Source: Pleurostoma richardsiae (Eukaryota; Ascomycota; Sordariomycetes; Calosphaeriales; Pleurostomataceae). Taken from it: a DNA stretch of 64,000 bases. The DNA lies in NCBI GenBank assembly GCA_030052745.1, contig JANBVO010000029.1, positions 392,407 to 456,406 on the forward strand. The letters run 5' to 3'. The notes beneath the pieces were generated by a model, which saw only the letters and a list, made by a program, of their open reading frames with translations, ran no database searches and was not told the origin of the DNA. A program made the position numbers and the translations under genes. Each line of letters opens with the position of its first letter. The stretch's first letter is position 1. Positions 22,801 to 34,853 of this stretch are shown piece by piece.

Positions 22801-24427
22801 GCCCACAGCCTCGCGTATCCTATGGAGCGGCTCCGCCCTCTCAGTTACTCACCGGCGCAGCTCCGAAGAACGAGAAGCCCTACGTCTACAAACCCAGAAA
22901 ACCAGTTCCCCCATTGGCATACGCCAGCCCGTACACGCAGCACCAATTCATGCCCAAGATGGCTGCTACTCCTCCAGCGCAACAGCTGCCTTATAATGGA
23001 GAGCCAAGGCTCAGCAAACCTGCCATGCCGTTTATATCAGACAAGTTTGCGCCGATGGTGGGCAACGGGGCCTTGCAACGGCAACAATCAGCAGGGCCGA
23101 CCATGTTTGTGCCTAAGCAGAACGTCCAGCTGCAGGCTAGCCCATGGCCAGCATCATCTGCCTTCAGAAGCCCCTATGGTCAGGGTGTCCCTCAGCAGGG
23201 AGCTGTCATGCCGAGCCAACCACCTGTGCAGACGATATCTCCACAACAGCTCTCGCTGTTTTCTACGACGCATACTCCGCAGCCGCCCCAGCTGCAGCAG
23301 CCACCGCAACCTCCGCGGCCTCAACAACCACCTCAGCACGCCTACCAGAAGTATGCATTCTTCCAGGTCAACCACAACCGGTAAGCATCCCACGCCTTTC
23401 CATTGTAGCAAAGGCACTCCTAACTGCTGGCATCGCGTACAGAGACTCTTCAAGGTATCGGACACCCTATACGCCTTGGGGCGGTTTCACCAACGGCTAT
23501 GAAGGCAATCTCCGTGCGCATCTCATGAGGAAACCGGACGCTATATTCAAAGATCGGCGCCTGAGCTTCGGATTAGGCGGTGGATTGCAGGGCCTCACGC
23601 GGCCACCGTCGCATAAATACAGCAGCTCGACCGGCTCATTGAGATCATCGCCGTTTAGCCCGTCACATGCCCGGTCTCTATCCGGGGCGGCTTCTCCCGC
23701 CTCGTCTCAGATGTCGCCGCCGCCGCTGCCGGCGAAGGGACATCAACGCGTCCCCTCGACGCCTAAGGCGCCATTACATCCTGCCATTCGACCTCAGTTT
23801 GGGAGTGCCTGGCAGCAAAGCCAGAACCCTACCCCGTCACAACCAACGCAGCACGGCCAAGTGGGTGCCACTATTGGAGCCCAGCAGCCGTCCGCGTCAA
23901 CTTCCACCGCGGTGGAGGGGGTACGTCCGAGAACGGCAGAGGCTGATAGGTCATCAATGCCGCCGCCACCCGGGCCGCAGCACACTCCTGGTAATACGAA
24001 TAATATAACGGCGTCGGGTCCATATCCTTCGCCTCTTTCATTCGAACCGGATGACGACCTGGGACTGCAAGGCTCTCCAGCTCAGCAGCTAATGCAGCAG
24101 CTGCGTCGTATATCAGACCCAAAAGATTCTCCCTTCAGGCGATCACGACCTGGGTCGCGTGCGAGCTCACGAGGCCACACTCCCAGATCGAGCCTCAACC
24201 AGCTGCCGACAATAAAGCCACATGGAACGTGGGAGCAACAGAGACCGGTCCCGGCTCCGGTGCAGCAGGCTACTGCAACGCTGCAGCAAGCAACTGCGAC
24301 GTCGCTGGCCGCAAACGGTGTCGCCGTCCGCGAATTCCCCGAGGATCCTGCTGAGTCAATGGCTCTGGTCGAGAAGATGATGATGAACCTCCGCAGAGCG
24401 AGTGAGAGGAGTTCGCTCGGTACTTGA
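19833..24427 (+). CDS. JmjN/JmjC histone demethylase with extended PHD (KDM4/Rph1 type)
   Basis: Nuclear Fe(II)/2-oxoglutarate dioxygenase that removes methyl groups from histone H3, probably K9 and/or K36 as in KDM4, yeast Rph1 and Aspergillus KdmA. Exons 19833-20159, 20235-22354, 22403-23380 and 23443-24427 give 1469 aa. JmjN spans about residues 93-135 (VPVFKPAMHQFKDFKRFMEK). JmjC follows with FAWHLEDVDLYSINYLHFG (iron ligands H420 and E422) and YGYHSGFNLGYNCAEAVNFA (H509). A lysine-rich linker leads to an extended PHD at about residues 633-753 (CCLCPND, CLYCRS, CARSYHATCA, CRFHR). After this comes a tudor-like segment (YYRGDIFAGVVVENRVDEET), then a long Gln/Pro-rich tail and a Ser/Arg-rich C-terminus. 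The third intron is exactly 48 nt and stop-free, so it is easily mistaken for coding sequence. Confidence 0.93.
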
Positions 24428-25423
24428 GGTTCGCCTCACATGCTGATGGATGACTGTGTACGAATTAGGACGACTACTTGGACGCTTTGATGACAGGGAT
24501 GGGATTTGAAAATAGGATGGCGTGGAGTCGGGACAGGTCCTTTATTGACGCTGTCGACGGCGGTTTGAGTTGGTCTCAGGGATAACGGAAGAGCTTCATG
24601 GCCCCAGCAACCGGGCCGCATAACGCAACAGTCGTTCGGGCCTTTGCCCTCTGGCATGGCTGGTGGCAAACATTGCAGGGCTTCTTGGCGGCGATGACTT
24701 CTTGCACGCGGTCTCCTATCCTGGTGAGACCGTATATACATACATACCTAGTTATTGCTAGATGCGACGGTCTGTCGCTTGATTGTGACCAGGTTTGCGT
24801 TCATTCACACGGCATGGTTGGTCGGATGGCGTTGACTGATGCCGTGCTGTATATCATGGGTATGAGTATCTATCTTCTGCAGCACAACAGGACCAGCCCA
24901 TTCTGTGAACGGTCGCACGGCGTGGAGCTGCATCCTCAGTGACATTGTGCACCCATCGCCTCGCAAAATGAGGCGTCGCCGATGATGATGTGGCCTGCTA
25001 GTGCGTCTCCCTGTGATAGGCGGAGGGATCGCCAGGCACAGGACGGCCTCTGACGTCAGGCCTCTTGCACAAAGCCGTCGCACAAGACTGACCATTTCAA
25101 TTCCTGTTTTGCCTTGTGACGGAGACGGAAATTATAAAAACATTGCTCTGAGACCCTTTTGCCATCGCTAATGCACGTTGGTAAAGTGTCGCGAAGCATC
25201 GCATCGCATAAACCGAGATCTAGTCGCACGGAGTGACGGATAACGGGGACTCTTGTCTCATCGGTCTTTGTCTACCCGGGAGGGACGGACACACATACAT
25301 CACCACTCGATCCACTCTTCTCACGCCTCATTCTGTACCTCAGCGCGGAGCCAACAGAGCCCAGCATCGCAAGAAAAGGCGACGGAAAAGAAAGGAGGAA
25401 ACGATAAAAAAGAAAGGGAAAGA
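24428..25423. other. Spacer between the JmjC and SnoaL-like genes
   Basis: 3' flank of the demethylase, then an upstream region with ATTATAAAAAC near 25130. The last 200 bp is rich in C and A and is probably a leader. No gene was recognised. Confidence 0.4.
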
Positions 25424-25882
25424 ATGGTCGGCCACAACAACTCCATCCGCGCGCGCAACCACCGCGCCGCGCGCGACTCCGAGGCGCTGCTCTGGCGCGC
25501 GTACTGCGACTCCGGGTCGCTGGCGCGCACGTACCTCGACCCGGACTGCGTGGTCATCAACCCGCTGGTGCACCCGGCCGGCAGCGACGCGCCGCTGTCG
25601 GCCGAGTCGGAGCCCACGCTGCAGGAGGCGCTGGGCCGGATGACGCCGTGGACGACGTACCGCATGTTCAAGGGGGAGGGGCAGCCGGCGGTGGTGGAGG
25701 TGGACATGATGGCCGTGTGCATCATGTACAGGGTGGAGGTGAGGAGGGCGCCGGAGGGGGGGCAGGGGTCGGAGGAGAAGGCCGAGGAGAAGAGGGAGGG
25801 GAGGGTGACGAGTATATGGAGGCAGGGGGCGGGCGGGGACTATAGGTTGTGCGCGCAGCATGTTGCTGTGGAGGGGGGATGA
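25424..25882 (+). CDS. SnoaL/NTF2-like small protein
   Basis: Single-exon protein of 152 aa. The sequence has the alpha+beta cone-like layout of fungal SnoaL-like/DUF4440-like proteins. An N-terminal helix (NNSIRARNHRAARDSEALLWRAY) is followed by YLDPDCVVINPLVHP, TTYRM, a strand pair (VEVDMMAVCIMYRVEV), and the closing RVTSIWRQGAGGDYRLCAQH. A charged Gly/Glu-rich insert lies at about residues 112-130. No catalytic residues can be assigned, so the biochemical role is unknown. The ATG follows a purine-rich leader and begins the conserved part. The coding region is distinctly richer in G and C than its flanks. Confidence 0.75.
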   Translation: MVGHNNSIRARNHRAARDSEALLWRAYCDSGSLARTYLDPDCVVINPLVHPAGSDAPLSAESEPTLQEALGRMTPWTTYRMFKGEGQPAVVEVDMMAVCIMYRVEVRRAPEGGQGSEEKAEEKREGRVTSIWRQGAGGDYRLCAQHVAVEGG

Positions 25883-26315
25883 GGAGGGTGTGGGTAGGAG
25901 GGAAGTGGCTCAAAAAAAGGTATGGTTGGGGGAAGGGGATGGAGTTTGGGAAAGGGGCATGCATGGAAAGGCGGCGTGAGGGTGGGCATGGTCACGATCT
26001 TGTAGGGCTGGACCGCTTCATGGTTGGTTGGTGCTTGCATTCTGGTTCTGTAATGGGTCAAGGTTGATATTAAAGCTTGAATGAGAAGGCCTCTTGGACA
26101 TTCTCAAGTAAATGTGGCAGTCCTCAATCAACGAACTGACTGGGTGAGACGAGAAAAGGGGTCAAAAAGAAAACGCCTTGTCGAACCTCCATACTGACGC
26201 AGTTCAACCATCCGCATGAACATGTGGATAGCGAAATGCCAAGTCGGAGTCTTCAACACACCCCATCTAGGAGCCCGGGACCCTGGCTCTAGTAGCAAAC
26301 GCCTCACTCTATCCC
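25883..26315. other. Spacer between SnoaL-like and P450 genes
   Basis: Convergent 3' flanks; G-rich on the left. No gene was recognised. It marks the left edge of the accessory block. Confidence 0.4.
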
Positions 26316-28297
26316 CTACTCTACCCGGACTTTGTTGACCTTCACCTTAACGTGCTTGAAGTTCCTCGCCGTTCCGTAGTCCCGCCACTTCATGGAGGCT
26401 TCATCGGTGTCATACAACTCCATGTCCAGCAGGAGGAAGAAGTTGGCAAGGCAGAGATAAAGCTCCAAGTAAGCGATGCTGGTTGCCAGAGTCAGCAATA
26501 CGCAAGGGCGGATGGGATATGCTGCATGAGATACTCACACGAAACCAATGCAGGAGCGCGACCCCTTGGAGAATGGCACGAGCCACTTGTCGATGTCGCT
26601 CGTGTCGTCCGCAAGCCATCTCTCCGGGATCCACTCCGTGGGGTTCTCGAAGATGTCGCCGTTGTAGTGGATCGGCCTGATCGCGGACTGGACGATGGCC
26701 TACACAGAAGGGAAAGGAAGGGCCAAGTCAGTCCTCATGAAGCTTGGACGATATGGCTCCAGGGGTGGAATGTCTTACGCCAGGAGGGATGAACTTTCCA
26801 TCAACGTATGCACCGCCCTCGGGTACCACACGGGGCAAGTTGCCGGGAATTGGTGTTCCTGCTCTCAGAGACTCCTTGATCACAGCACTCTGGGGATTTA
26901 ACAAGCCGTCAGTTCTAGGATTACCGGAGATTTGTCGGTCCTGGGATGGCTTCACTCACGAGGTACGGGAGGTGGCACACGTCGCGGTACTCCAGAAGCC
27001 CCTTGGCGTTCCGGGGCACCTGCCTCAACTCCTCCCGGAGCTTCTCCATCTTGTCGGGGTGCGTCAGCAAGTAGTACGTGGAGTAGCTGAGAGCGTAGCT
27101 GGTCGTGTCAGTGCCGGCGAAGCAGAAGATGAACGACTCGTCGACTAGGCTCTCGTGGCTCGGGGTCTTGTGCCCCTTTTCCTCGTTGGGGCGGAGCAGC
27201 AGGTCAAGCAGCGTCGGCCGACCGCCTTCTGCAGTATAGACGCCGCGGTTGTGACGTTCGGCGACCTCCTCGATCCACTTGGCGCATTCCTAAGGAGATG
27301 TGTGAGTGTGAGAGTTACATGGCTCCAAGTCGAGCAGTCATGAGGGCATGCTGTGCTGTCATAGACGCACCAATCGGAACTGAACGTAGCCTGGAGCGAC
27401 TAGATTTGCGAAGCTGAGCGGCAGGCGCACAGCAATGCGGTTCAGGACGGGGAGGTGCTTAGCAGTCATCACTCGGTCTGAGAATGTGTCCATGGCCCGC
27501 AGAAACGGAGGGTTGGGGTCCTCAGACTCAATGAGGTTCAAACTCTTGTCGAAGAGGACCCTTGTGACAGTGTCGACCTGAGTTGAAATATGTTAATCTC
27601 GTTTCACAGTGCTTTACGTGGCTTGCGGCTCGACCATACCGTTACAGACCGGTATACTTGCTGGATGTCCCAAGGCCGTCCCTCGTCTATGGTCTGCTGA
27701 GCTCTCTTTAGACCCCGCTCGACGATGCTCAGGACCGACGGAGCGAGCTTCTCAATAGACTGCCTAGAGAAGACGGACTTGATAATATCGTACCGCTCCT
27801 TGTGCTCCGCCTGGTTGACGAACATGAGCAGGGAATGCTTAACACCAAAAGCCTCATAGAAACTGGGGTCTTTCATATATTTCGTCCCGTGGCTGTAGAC
27901 CCTGGATCGGTGTGAGTGGTAGCTGATGCACTTGACGCAATTTCAACTTACTCCCGGTAAAACGAGAGATCCTGGACGTGGAGCCCGTTGGGGCTGATCC
28001 TGACAACAGGGCCTGGAGAGAAGGTTAGCCTACCGTCGAAAGCGTAAGTTGAGAGATAGATTCTTTGGTACCATATTTCTCATGCAGTTTTGGATATTCT
28101 CTAATGTAGTTACCGTCGAGTATGACATCCTGATAGAACTCATACCACCCAGTCAGGGCAGCGAGTCGAGGGCCGGGAATCTTGCTGAGACGATGGAAAA
28201 AGAGCCGCCAGATTACGCCACCAACCAAGTAAACTCCTACCAGCAGGGCTGCTTGTCCAAGTAGATTGGTTCCGTCATATCTCAAGAGTGTCACCAT
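26316..28297 (-). CDS. Cytochrome P450 monooxygenase (CYP58-like)
   Basis: ER-bound heme-thiolate monooxygenase. Minus-strand exons 28297-28072, 28012-27952, 27901-27640, 27577-27371, 27289-26960, 26889-26779, 26699-26539 and 26478-26316 give 506 aa, standard P450 length. An N-terminal membrane anchor (about residues 12-34, [20 protein letters not shown]) is followed by the proline-rich hinge KIPGPRL, the I-helix [12 protein letters not shown], the K-helix KESLR, the PERW motif, and the heme loop [10 protein letters not shown] with the cysteine ligand near residue 449. The style ([20 protein letters not shown]) resembles the CYP58 family, which often acts on cyclic terpenes. It stands head to head with the terpene synthase gene, ATGs about 1.34 kb apart, so oxidation of that enzyme's product is the natural inference. 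The exact substrate is unknown. Confidence 0.92.
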
Positions 28298-29637
28298 GGT
28301 GAATAACGACTGGCTTTTTAATCATGAAAATCGTGGTTAATACTCCTCACTTGACGGTCACAGATACTGAGGGTTGGAGTGCGGAGAGGGTGGTCAGAGC
28401 CTATATGCGCCGGTGAAGGAGCCAGTGAGGAGAGAAATCGGGGAAAGGGGGAGCGTCGGATGGAGGAGCAGAGACCCGAGGAGCAGGTCCTGATACCGGG
28501 GCCGGTCCTGATTCCAACTCGCCCATACCTTGCAGGAGGTTACCAAATGGTTGCTGTAAGACCTGCGAGTGTTAGCGTGCGCATCGCTGCAGGTTGCAGA
28601 CTGCATGTCCTAGTGTTAGTCGGGAGGATTACAGGACGGCCACGCCAAGGATGCCGCTGTAAGTGGACGCCGATAACCTCACATGTACGATGGATCCTTT
28701 GAGTCGTCTGCAACTACGAGGTAGGCCTTACACGTGTCAGTGTGGACCCCGGACTTGCCAATAGCATTTACGTCTCCAAGCGCATATTGCGGAACTCATA
28801 TGACGAGGGTGGCTAGGCCGGGGAGCCTATAGGATTATAGTCCTGTCTTATTGCAGTAGGCCGCAGCCCGAACCCAGTAATGGTAACCGTCTGATGTTCG
28901 GTGCGGTCCGTTGTAGACTCCCTGCTGCAGTAGCTGGGTAAGCGACTCCGCACCGATGGTCTTGCATTTGCCAATCGACCAATGCCAGATACCACCCATG
29001 GGACATAAGACGGCCCTCCGACAGGCCGGGCCATCCGTAGACATTATCCTGTGGAGACTCCTGGGCAGAGCAAGCACTATCTTGACCAGCCAGGTGTCCC
29101 GAGAATACTCACCTGCATGTGTTCCAGAGTCTGTAAATGTGAGACGGAACCGCGGACTAACGGTGACCTCGGTTGGACGGACATGAGGGGCCACAGTTGG
29201 GCAGTGACGATAGCATATCCTTCCCAGTTCGGTCATCCGGCCTATAGCTGTCGTAACCTGAGTGCGTGCTGGCTGCACTTGCTGTCGTGATGGTGCGGAG
29301 AGAACTGGAGCGGAGGAGTTGCTAAGCGTGGATGCCGGACTCGGAGTTAGATAAGGTATGCCGGCGTTCCTTTGGCCAGCACACCACGAAGGTGATGTCA
29401 AGGGATCAGGGGCCAAGGAGCGGCCCCAGGACAGCTGTTCCGCCCTAGACGGGTAGGCAGTCAGCTCGCCTGCGTCTGGTGTGGGCTGGGTACGATATAA
29501 TTGGCACACCAGCAAGTTGACTCCATCTCTACTGCCAAATCCCGTATCCAGACAACCCTCCACCACCTCAGAAATACCAGTCCTCCTGCCCTCTTTCCCC
29601 CCCGCGCCTCCTTCCCAGCAGGACGGTAACCATCAAG
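28298..29637. other. Shared upstream region of P450 and terpene synthase
   Basis: Divergent promoter region of about 1.3 kb. TATAA at 29496-29500 lies 138 bp before the terpene synthase ATG, followed by a C-rich leader. A 243-codon minus-strand open frame (28835-29566) is present, but its composition and lack of motifs argue against a gene. Confidence 0.5.
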
Positions 29638-31374
29638 ATGTGTCTCTCGCCCACCTTCCTTGAGTCCCTGAAGACCCTCTGGGTGACACTGCGCCGGCGT
29701 GACGACGCTACCAAAGCGCCAAAGATGGCACCCGCATCTATCGATGATCCCGTGGTCGAGGAAACGCGCCCGTTGGCGGTGCCACTACCCGCCGGAGGCA
29801 GGACGTTGTACTTGCCTGACATGTTTGCCTCGATAATGTCCGTGGACCCTCCTCTGAACAAGCACTTTGACAAGGTCAAGGGCGAGGCAGAGGAGTGGAT
29901 TATAAAGTAAGGGGCTTATGACACTTTTTTTTCGAGAAATGGGTAATTCTTGGCTAAGCACTTATATGAAGGACGTTGCGACTCGGCGAGAAAGAAGCCC
30001 GGAAGATCCCAAAGATGGGATTGACCTACCTGGGAGGCGTCTGGGTTTCGGAAGCAGACGAGGAGGCACTGCGAATGGTGGTGGATTGGCTGCACTGGGT
30101 AAGGGAGCCCCTAACAAAATCTCAACCGTGCATACTTGCTAATCCAAAAGCAAAGGTTTTCTTCTTTGATGATCGTGAGTCTCCAGGCTTCCAGGACATG
30201 ATCAGGCCCAGTGCACTATGTCCTTATTGATTTTGCACGTATAGAGTTCGACGAGGGACACCTCAAAGAAGATCCTGTGAAGGCGGCAGAGGAAGTCTCA
30301 GCGACTCTCGCTCTCATGAATGACGATCATCCCATAGTTACGGTCGAGCAAAATCCCCTGAGGCATGTTTTCCAATCGACCTGGAAACGTTTCCAGATGG
30401 TAGGTTACCCAAGGCGCCCAGGTCGACAGAGACTGACCGGTACCTTCAGAGAACGTCACGAGGTGTGCCCCTAGTCTCTCTTCTCCCTAGAAAAATCGTT
30501 CCTCCGCAGTATCTTTTTGCTAAAATCTCTCAAGCACTACAAGCGAGGTACAAGCGTTCCGTCGCGGAATTTTGTGATGGCCTCCTCGGACAAGTCGGCG
30601 TTTGTCATGACTCTGTGCAGCTCGACACCTCTGGTTACATGGACTTTCGGCGCCTGTCCATCGGCGCTTACCCATGCCACGAATTGGTCGAGTGAGTATC
30701 TACTGCATGACGGCTGTTTCGTCCTTGACTGTCTGGCTGACCTGCTGCAGATATGCACACGGTCTGGAAATCCCCCAGAGAATGATTGACCACCCCTCGA
30801 TTAAGGAAATTCGTTGCGTCTCGGTAGACCTTGTGCTACTGTGAGTAGCCAATGAACAGTACCTAATTCTACACGATTTGCTAATGAACTACCGTACTTC
30901 AGTCATAACGATGTGCTCTCTTACCGAAAAGACCTGGTACGTGGGTCGCGTATATCTCCATCACTGTCCCAACTGCTTGGCTTACTCTATTTTACAGAAA
31001 CTGGGTGTTTTCCATAACATGATCCATGTTCTGCGCAACCACGGTTTGGACGAGCAGCAGGCTGTCACTCGGATTGGAGAGATGCTCGATGAATGCTCCA
31101 GGCGGTGGTATATCTCTCTGGCACAACTACCCATCTGGGGAGAGCAAATCGACAAGGCAATGCTGAGATACATATGGGGATGCCAGTGCATCGCTCTAGG
31201 CAACCTACACTGGAGGTGAGTAGCTGAATCCCCGAATGCATCCGGAATCATAGCTTGAGGTATTAATAGGCATTGGCTTACAACTTATCCAGTTACATGA
31301 CTGGCCGCTACCTCGGCCCCGAAGGGGACCAGGTCCGTGCGAGCCGCTTGATGTACGTTCCGAAGTATGACTAA
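29638..31374 (+). CDS. Class I terpene synthase (sesquiterpene cyclase-like)
   Basis: Ionises a prenyl diphosphate, most likely farnesyl diphosphate, and cyclises it with Mg2+ help. Ten exons: 29638-29906, 29972-30098, 30156-30174, 30245-30399, 30450-30462, 30535-30691, 30751-30840, 30903-30936, 30998-31215 and 31293-31374, giving 387 aa. The aspartate-rich motif DDQFDEG is at residues 137-143 and is created by splicing exon 3 to exon 4. The NSE-type metal motif NDVLSYRKD is at 279-287 and the C-terminal GRY motif near 365-367. Earlier marks include YLGGVWVSEADEEALRMVVD. The DDQFDEG form resembles ascomycete longiborneol-type cyclases rather than trichodiene synthase, but the product cannot be predicted. 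Exons 3 and 5 are 19 and 13 nt; exon 5 is the least certain part of the model. Paired with the CYP58-like P450. Confidence 0.88.
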
Positions 31375-33718
31375 ATGACTATGACGCCTCATCACGATCT
31401 AAGGGCGGCAATTCTGCTATGAGAATTATCAATTTGAGTCTCTAGGCGGCGCTACGGTAATTGTTTTTGAGTGAACATGGAAGACAGACGACAGCGAGAG
31501 CTTTTGGGGGCTGAGTATGTGTTTACGACATGGCGCTCAATTCCAACTTGTTTTAAATCACTAGAATGATAAATTGCGATTGACCTTATATCCTATCATT
31601 TCAAAGAGAGTACATTATGGTCTCATGCTTGCTTGTGACGATAACTTACATGGTTACGTTTGTATCTCCAGGGGTTGATGAGTCCGTAAGAAGTGGACTT
31701 GTACGTTTTGTGGACAAACTTCTACTTAAGATCCCGAGTTCTGAGTTCGAGTCAACCTCTATTTCGATGAACGGTATACCGTATCCCTGCGTACTTGATC
31801 TGCGTCCCCCAGCGGGCAGGAGGTCGGCCCGATCATGGGTGGGAGGGAGGAAGATAGGGATTGCCTATGCGTGCTGGAATGGTAGCCCGAGAATGAGAAG
31901 CTGCCGGCCTAGCACACGAGGGCGTAGGCCTGGGACGATGAAGCGGGTCTAGGTCGAGGAAGCGCTTATTACCTTGGAGACCGAGACGCAGTGCGCGACC
32001 TTGTTGGCGAAAAGCTTTACACTAAGGAGGTGTTCGGGTTCAGTGAGATCTGGTCTACCTTACCGTCGACGTCGTCACTGTGTTCATCTCCAGGAATCCA
32101 ATAACGGACATTTAAGGAATATTGAAAAAAAATTACCCTGAATTTTTTGATAAAGAAGCATCTGCGGTTGGAGGCAGACGTTCGAGTTCCTTGCCGTGAT
32201 CAGTATCTCTTGGGGGTTTCATCGCTGACTTGGTCTAGAAGCCGACGCGAAACCCTCCGCCAGTGAGGACGAGGTCAATGTGCTCGTCACTAGTCACATA
32301 GACTACGGCATTCTTTGACTTGCACTGCTGGGTCTCCGAGTGGAAGCTGTGTTAGAAACCGTTGTCCGTCTCCTGCATGTGCGAGGTTCTTACTGAGGTA
32401 TTTAGTCCACAATTCGCGGTTCGCAACCAACAGGAAGACATTTCTGATATTGCGACACGGTAAACGGGATGACGTTGAAATCCGAGCGTTAACTGGTAGA
32501 TCCTTAAAGCTGCTTCCGATGGCGCGTTAGCAGCCTTGGTCGACTGCAAGGTATCGATAAGATTGGGTGGTATTCTCGGCCTTGTCTTGGGATTCAGAAA
32601 GAAGAAGAAATTTGGTCGTATAGAAGTAGATTGAATAAGTAGATTGAAGGGTTCGAGGCTCGATGAAGGGAAAGCCATCGTGAGTAAAAGGTGATAATAA
32701 GAGGCATGGGGAAAAGAAGGGTTGCAGAAACAACAGCGTGAAGGAGATAGTGAGCAGACGGGAGAGACTGAACTGTGCATTCAACGACGAATGAGAGACG
32801 TGTGAGGCGCAGTTTCGACGACGTCGACGCTTCTGGAGTCGTTGGTCGACATGACATCGCTCGACTTTGCAATTACACCCACTTGAGGCCGCTTCCATCT
32901 TCAAACTAATGGTGAAAATGGCTTCCTCATATCTGCGCCCCCTGAGTCTGTTAGATCAAACTCAGTAATTGGTCTTGAGTTAAAATCAGCTCCCAGTCGC
33001 CCCGTTTACTGTTGATGTTCCCGCCCCAACCCAGAACAGATAAACCCCACACCTACCTCCAACACGTGCATTTGTCTCTTCAGTACTAGTTGAGAGCTCT
33101 TAGGAATTGAGACTCCTTTCTGACATACTCGGTTTAACTGTTGACCCGTCATAGCCTTTGGTATAATCGGCACAATAGGGAATCTCCTTACTGGACACTA
33201 GCTATAGAGTCCTAGCTCAACCAGTTATCCGATATCCCGATTTCCCTCGAAGTATCTATGTAGAGAACTGATCGACAGCAATTGATTAGCACGTATAATA
33301 ACAGTCATTAATTAAAAGAGCGATATGGATCTGCCGTAATGACAACTAGTACGGAGTTTCGGAAGGGACCATGATATCAGTAATCACTGCTAGTACGCTC
33401 GTGCCAGCAGCATCGGGTGACATGACTGACAAATAAACGCAACGTGCATGCTCTGCATTTCAGAGATTACTGATTGGTACAGAGGAGACACAATATTCCA
33501 GCGGTTTAGCTATTGCGTGTCAATTACGCCCTTGGACAGCAGCAAGACAGAGAGTTAGAATCATGTTGTCTTTACTAATACTCACGGCGCCCTGTCTGAA
33601 CTACTGGTATATAATGGAGGTCCCATCCTCAAGGTATGAGAGGGTCTCCAACCTGAAAGGCGCTATCAGTAACTATCCCTTCTAGTACAACCGCAGCACG
33701 TGTAGACCTGAAGCCATC
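31375..33718. other. Gene-poor, AT-richer tract inside the accessory block
   Basis: About 2.3 kb without an intact gene. It includes a poly-A stretch near 32125 and an AT-rich part from about 33200 to 33600. A coding-like relic on the minus strand at about 32238-32520 is listed separately. Confidence 0.45.
32238..32520 (-). other. Coding-like relic or unresolved small gene
   Basis: The minus strand holds a 30-codon stretch ending DLVLTGGGFRVGF and a stop at 32238. A plausible intron precedes it (GTAAG donor near 32396, CTAAC branch, CAG acceptor), and coding-like upstream frames include NVFLLVANRELWTKYL. The frames do not join without conflict and no start was found. It may be the 3' part of a small gene or a decayed copy. 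No family is recognised. Confidence 0.2.
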
Positions 33719-34853
33719 ATGCAGAGCGCCGTTTTCCTCGAAGCTATAGGAAAACCTCTCGTCCTACGAGAGAGACGTATCCCGGAACCACGCAGCGGAT
33801 GGGTCCTTATCAAAATTGAGTCCGCAATGAGTATGTCGGATGCACTGCGTCTGTTTCTTCTTGACTTTGGTAAGCTAACACTGACACCCAGTCCTCCCGC
33901 ACGACCAGAAGAGCTGGACGTTAGGGCTTTTCGTCGGAGACAAACTCCCCTACGTTCTGGGACACAACATCGCCGGGACCGTAGTGAGGCTCGGCGAGGA
34001 TGTGACAGGATACCAGGTCGGTGACCGGGTCTTCGGCATGGGACGGGCAGATCTTTCTCTCCCCGATTCTGCCGGCCTCCAGCAGTACGCCCTCCTCGAT
34101 ATTACAACAACAGCCAAGATCCCAGATGGAACTTCCTTCGACCAAGCGGCGGGCTACCCCATCAACGCCTCCACAAGCGCTATCGCTCTCTTTTCTCCCA
34201 AAGGTTTTGATCTACCTCCTCCCTTCTCCATCCCATCTCCGTCGCACTTAGGAGACACCCTCACGCCGGACCTGACACCCAACCGATCTAAGACCTTCGT
34301 CGTCGTAGGCGCCGGTGCCAACACCGGCAAGCAATTCATGCAGATGGCCCGCCTCGCCGGCGTCAGCCGAATCATCGCAATCGCCTCCGCCAAGAACGAG
34401 GCGACGCTGAGGCGTCTCGGGGCTTCCCATATTGTCGACCGGCACCTTCCCACCGACGTCATCAACGCTACGGTCCGCGCCATCCTAAACGACGGCAACG
34501 ACGGCGCCCTGAATGTATACGACTGCGTGTCGGCCGACCACGTCCTGGCGCTGTCGCTGCTGTCTCGAAAGAACAAGGAGGCGCGGCTCGTCATTCTGCT
34601 GCGCAATCCGGAGACAAGGGCGCTGGCTGAGAGAGAGGGACTGGATGTTAGACATATCCTGGCGTGGCCGGAGTGGCTGGAGCCGCTGAACGGGGTGTTT
34701 TGGGCGGCACTGCCCAAGTGGATCGCGGACGGGAAGCTAGAGGGACCAGAGTACCGCGTCATCGATGGGCTGGATGTTAGGGCTATCGAAGAAGGACTGA
34801 AGAGCTATGCTGACGGGGGTGCTGTTCCTCAAGTGGTGGTTAGGCCTCATTGA
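33719..34853 (+). CDS. MDR-family zinc-independent reductase (quinone/enoyl reductase-like)
   Basis: NAD(P)H-dependent oxidoreductase of the medium-chain dehydrogenase/reductase superfamily. Exons 33719-33830 and 33892-34853 give 357 aa. The GroES-like half contains VLGHNIAGTVVRLGEDVTGY and QVGDRVFGMG; the cofactor half begins with FVVVGAGANTGKQFMQMARLAG, a Rossmann-type glycine motif. The zinc-binding cysteines of alcohol dehydrogenases are absent, which fits quinone reductase or trans-acting enoyl reductase relatives common in fungal metabolite clusters. The splice restores ILPHDQKSWTLG. It lies 2.3 kb downstream of the terpene synthase on the same strand, so a tailoring role is possible but unproven. 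Confidence 0.85.

Noticed and set aside
28835-29566. 243-codon minus-strand open frame in the P450/terpene synthase promoter region
   Set aside because: No start context, no domain, composition rich in Ser/Thr/Arg typical of chance frames, and it overlaps the likely promoter of the synthase.
26316-31374. Reading the terpene synthase as trichodiene synthase because of the CYP58-like neighbour
   Set aside because: The aspartate motif is DDQFDEG rather than the DDSKD form known for trichodiene synthases; only a general sesquiterpene cyclase call is justified.
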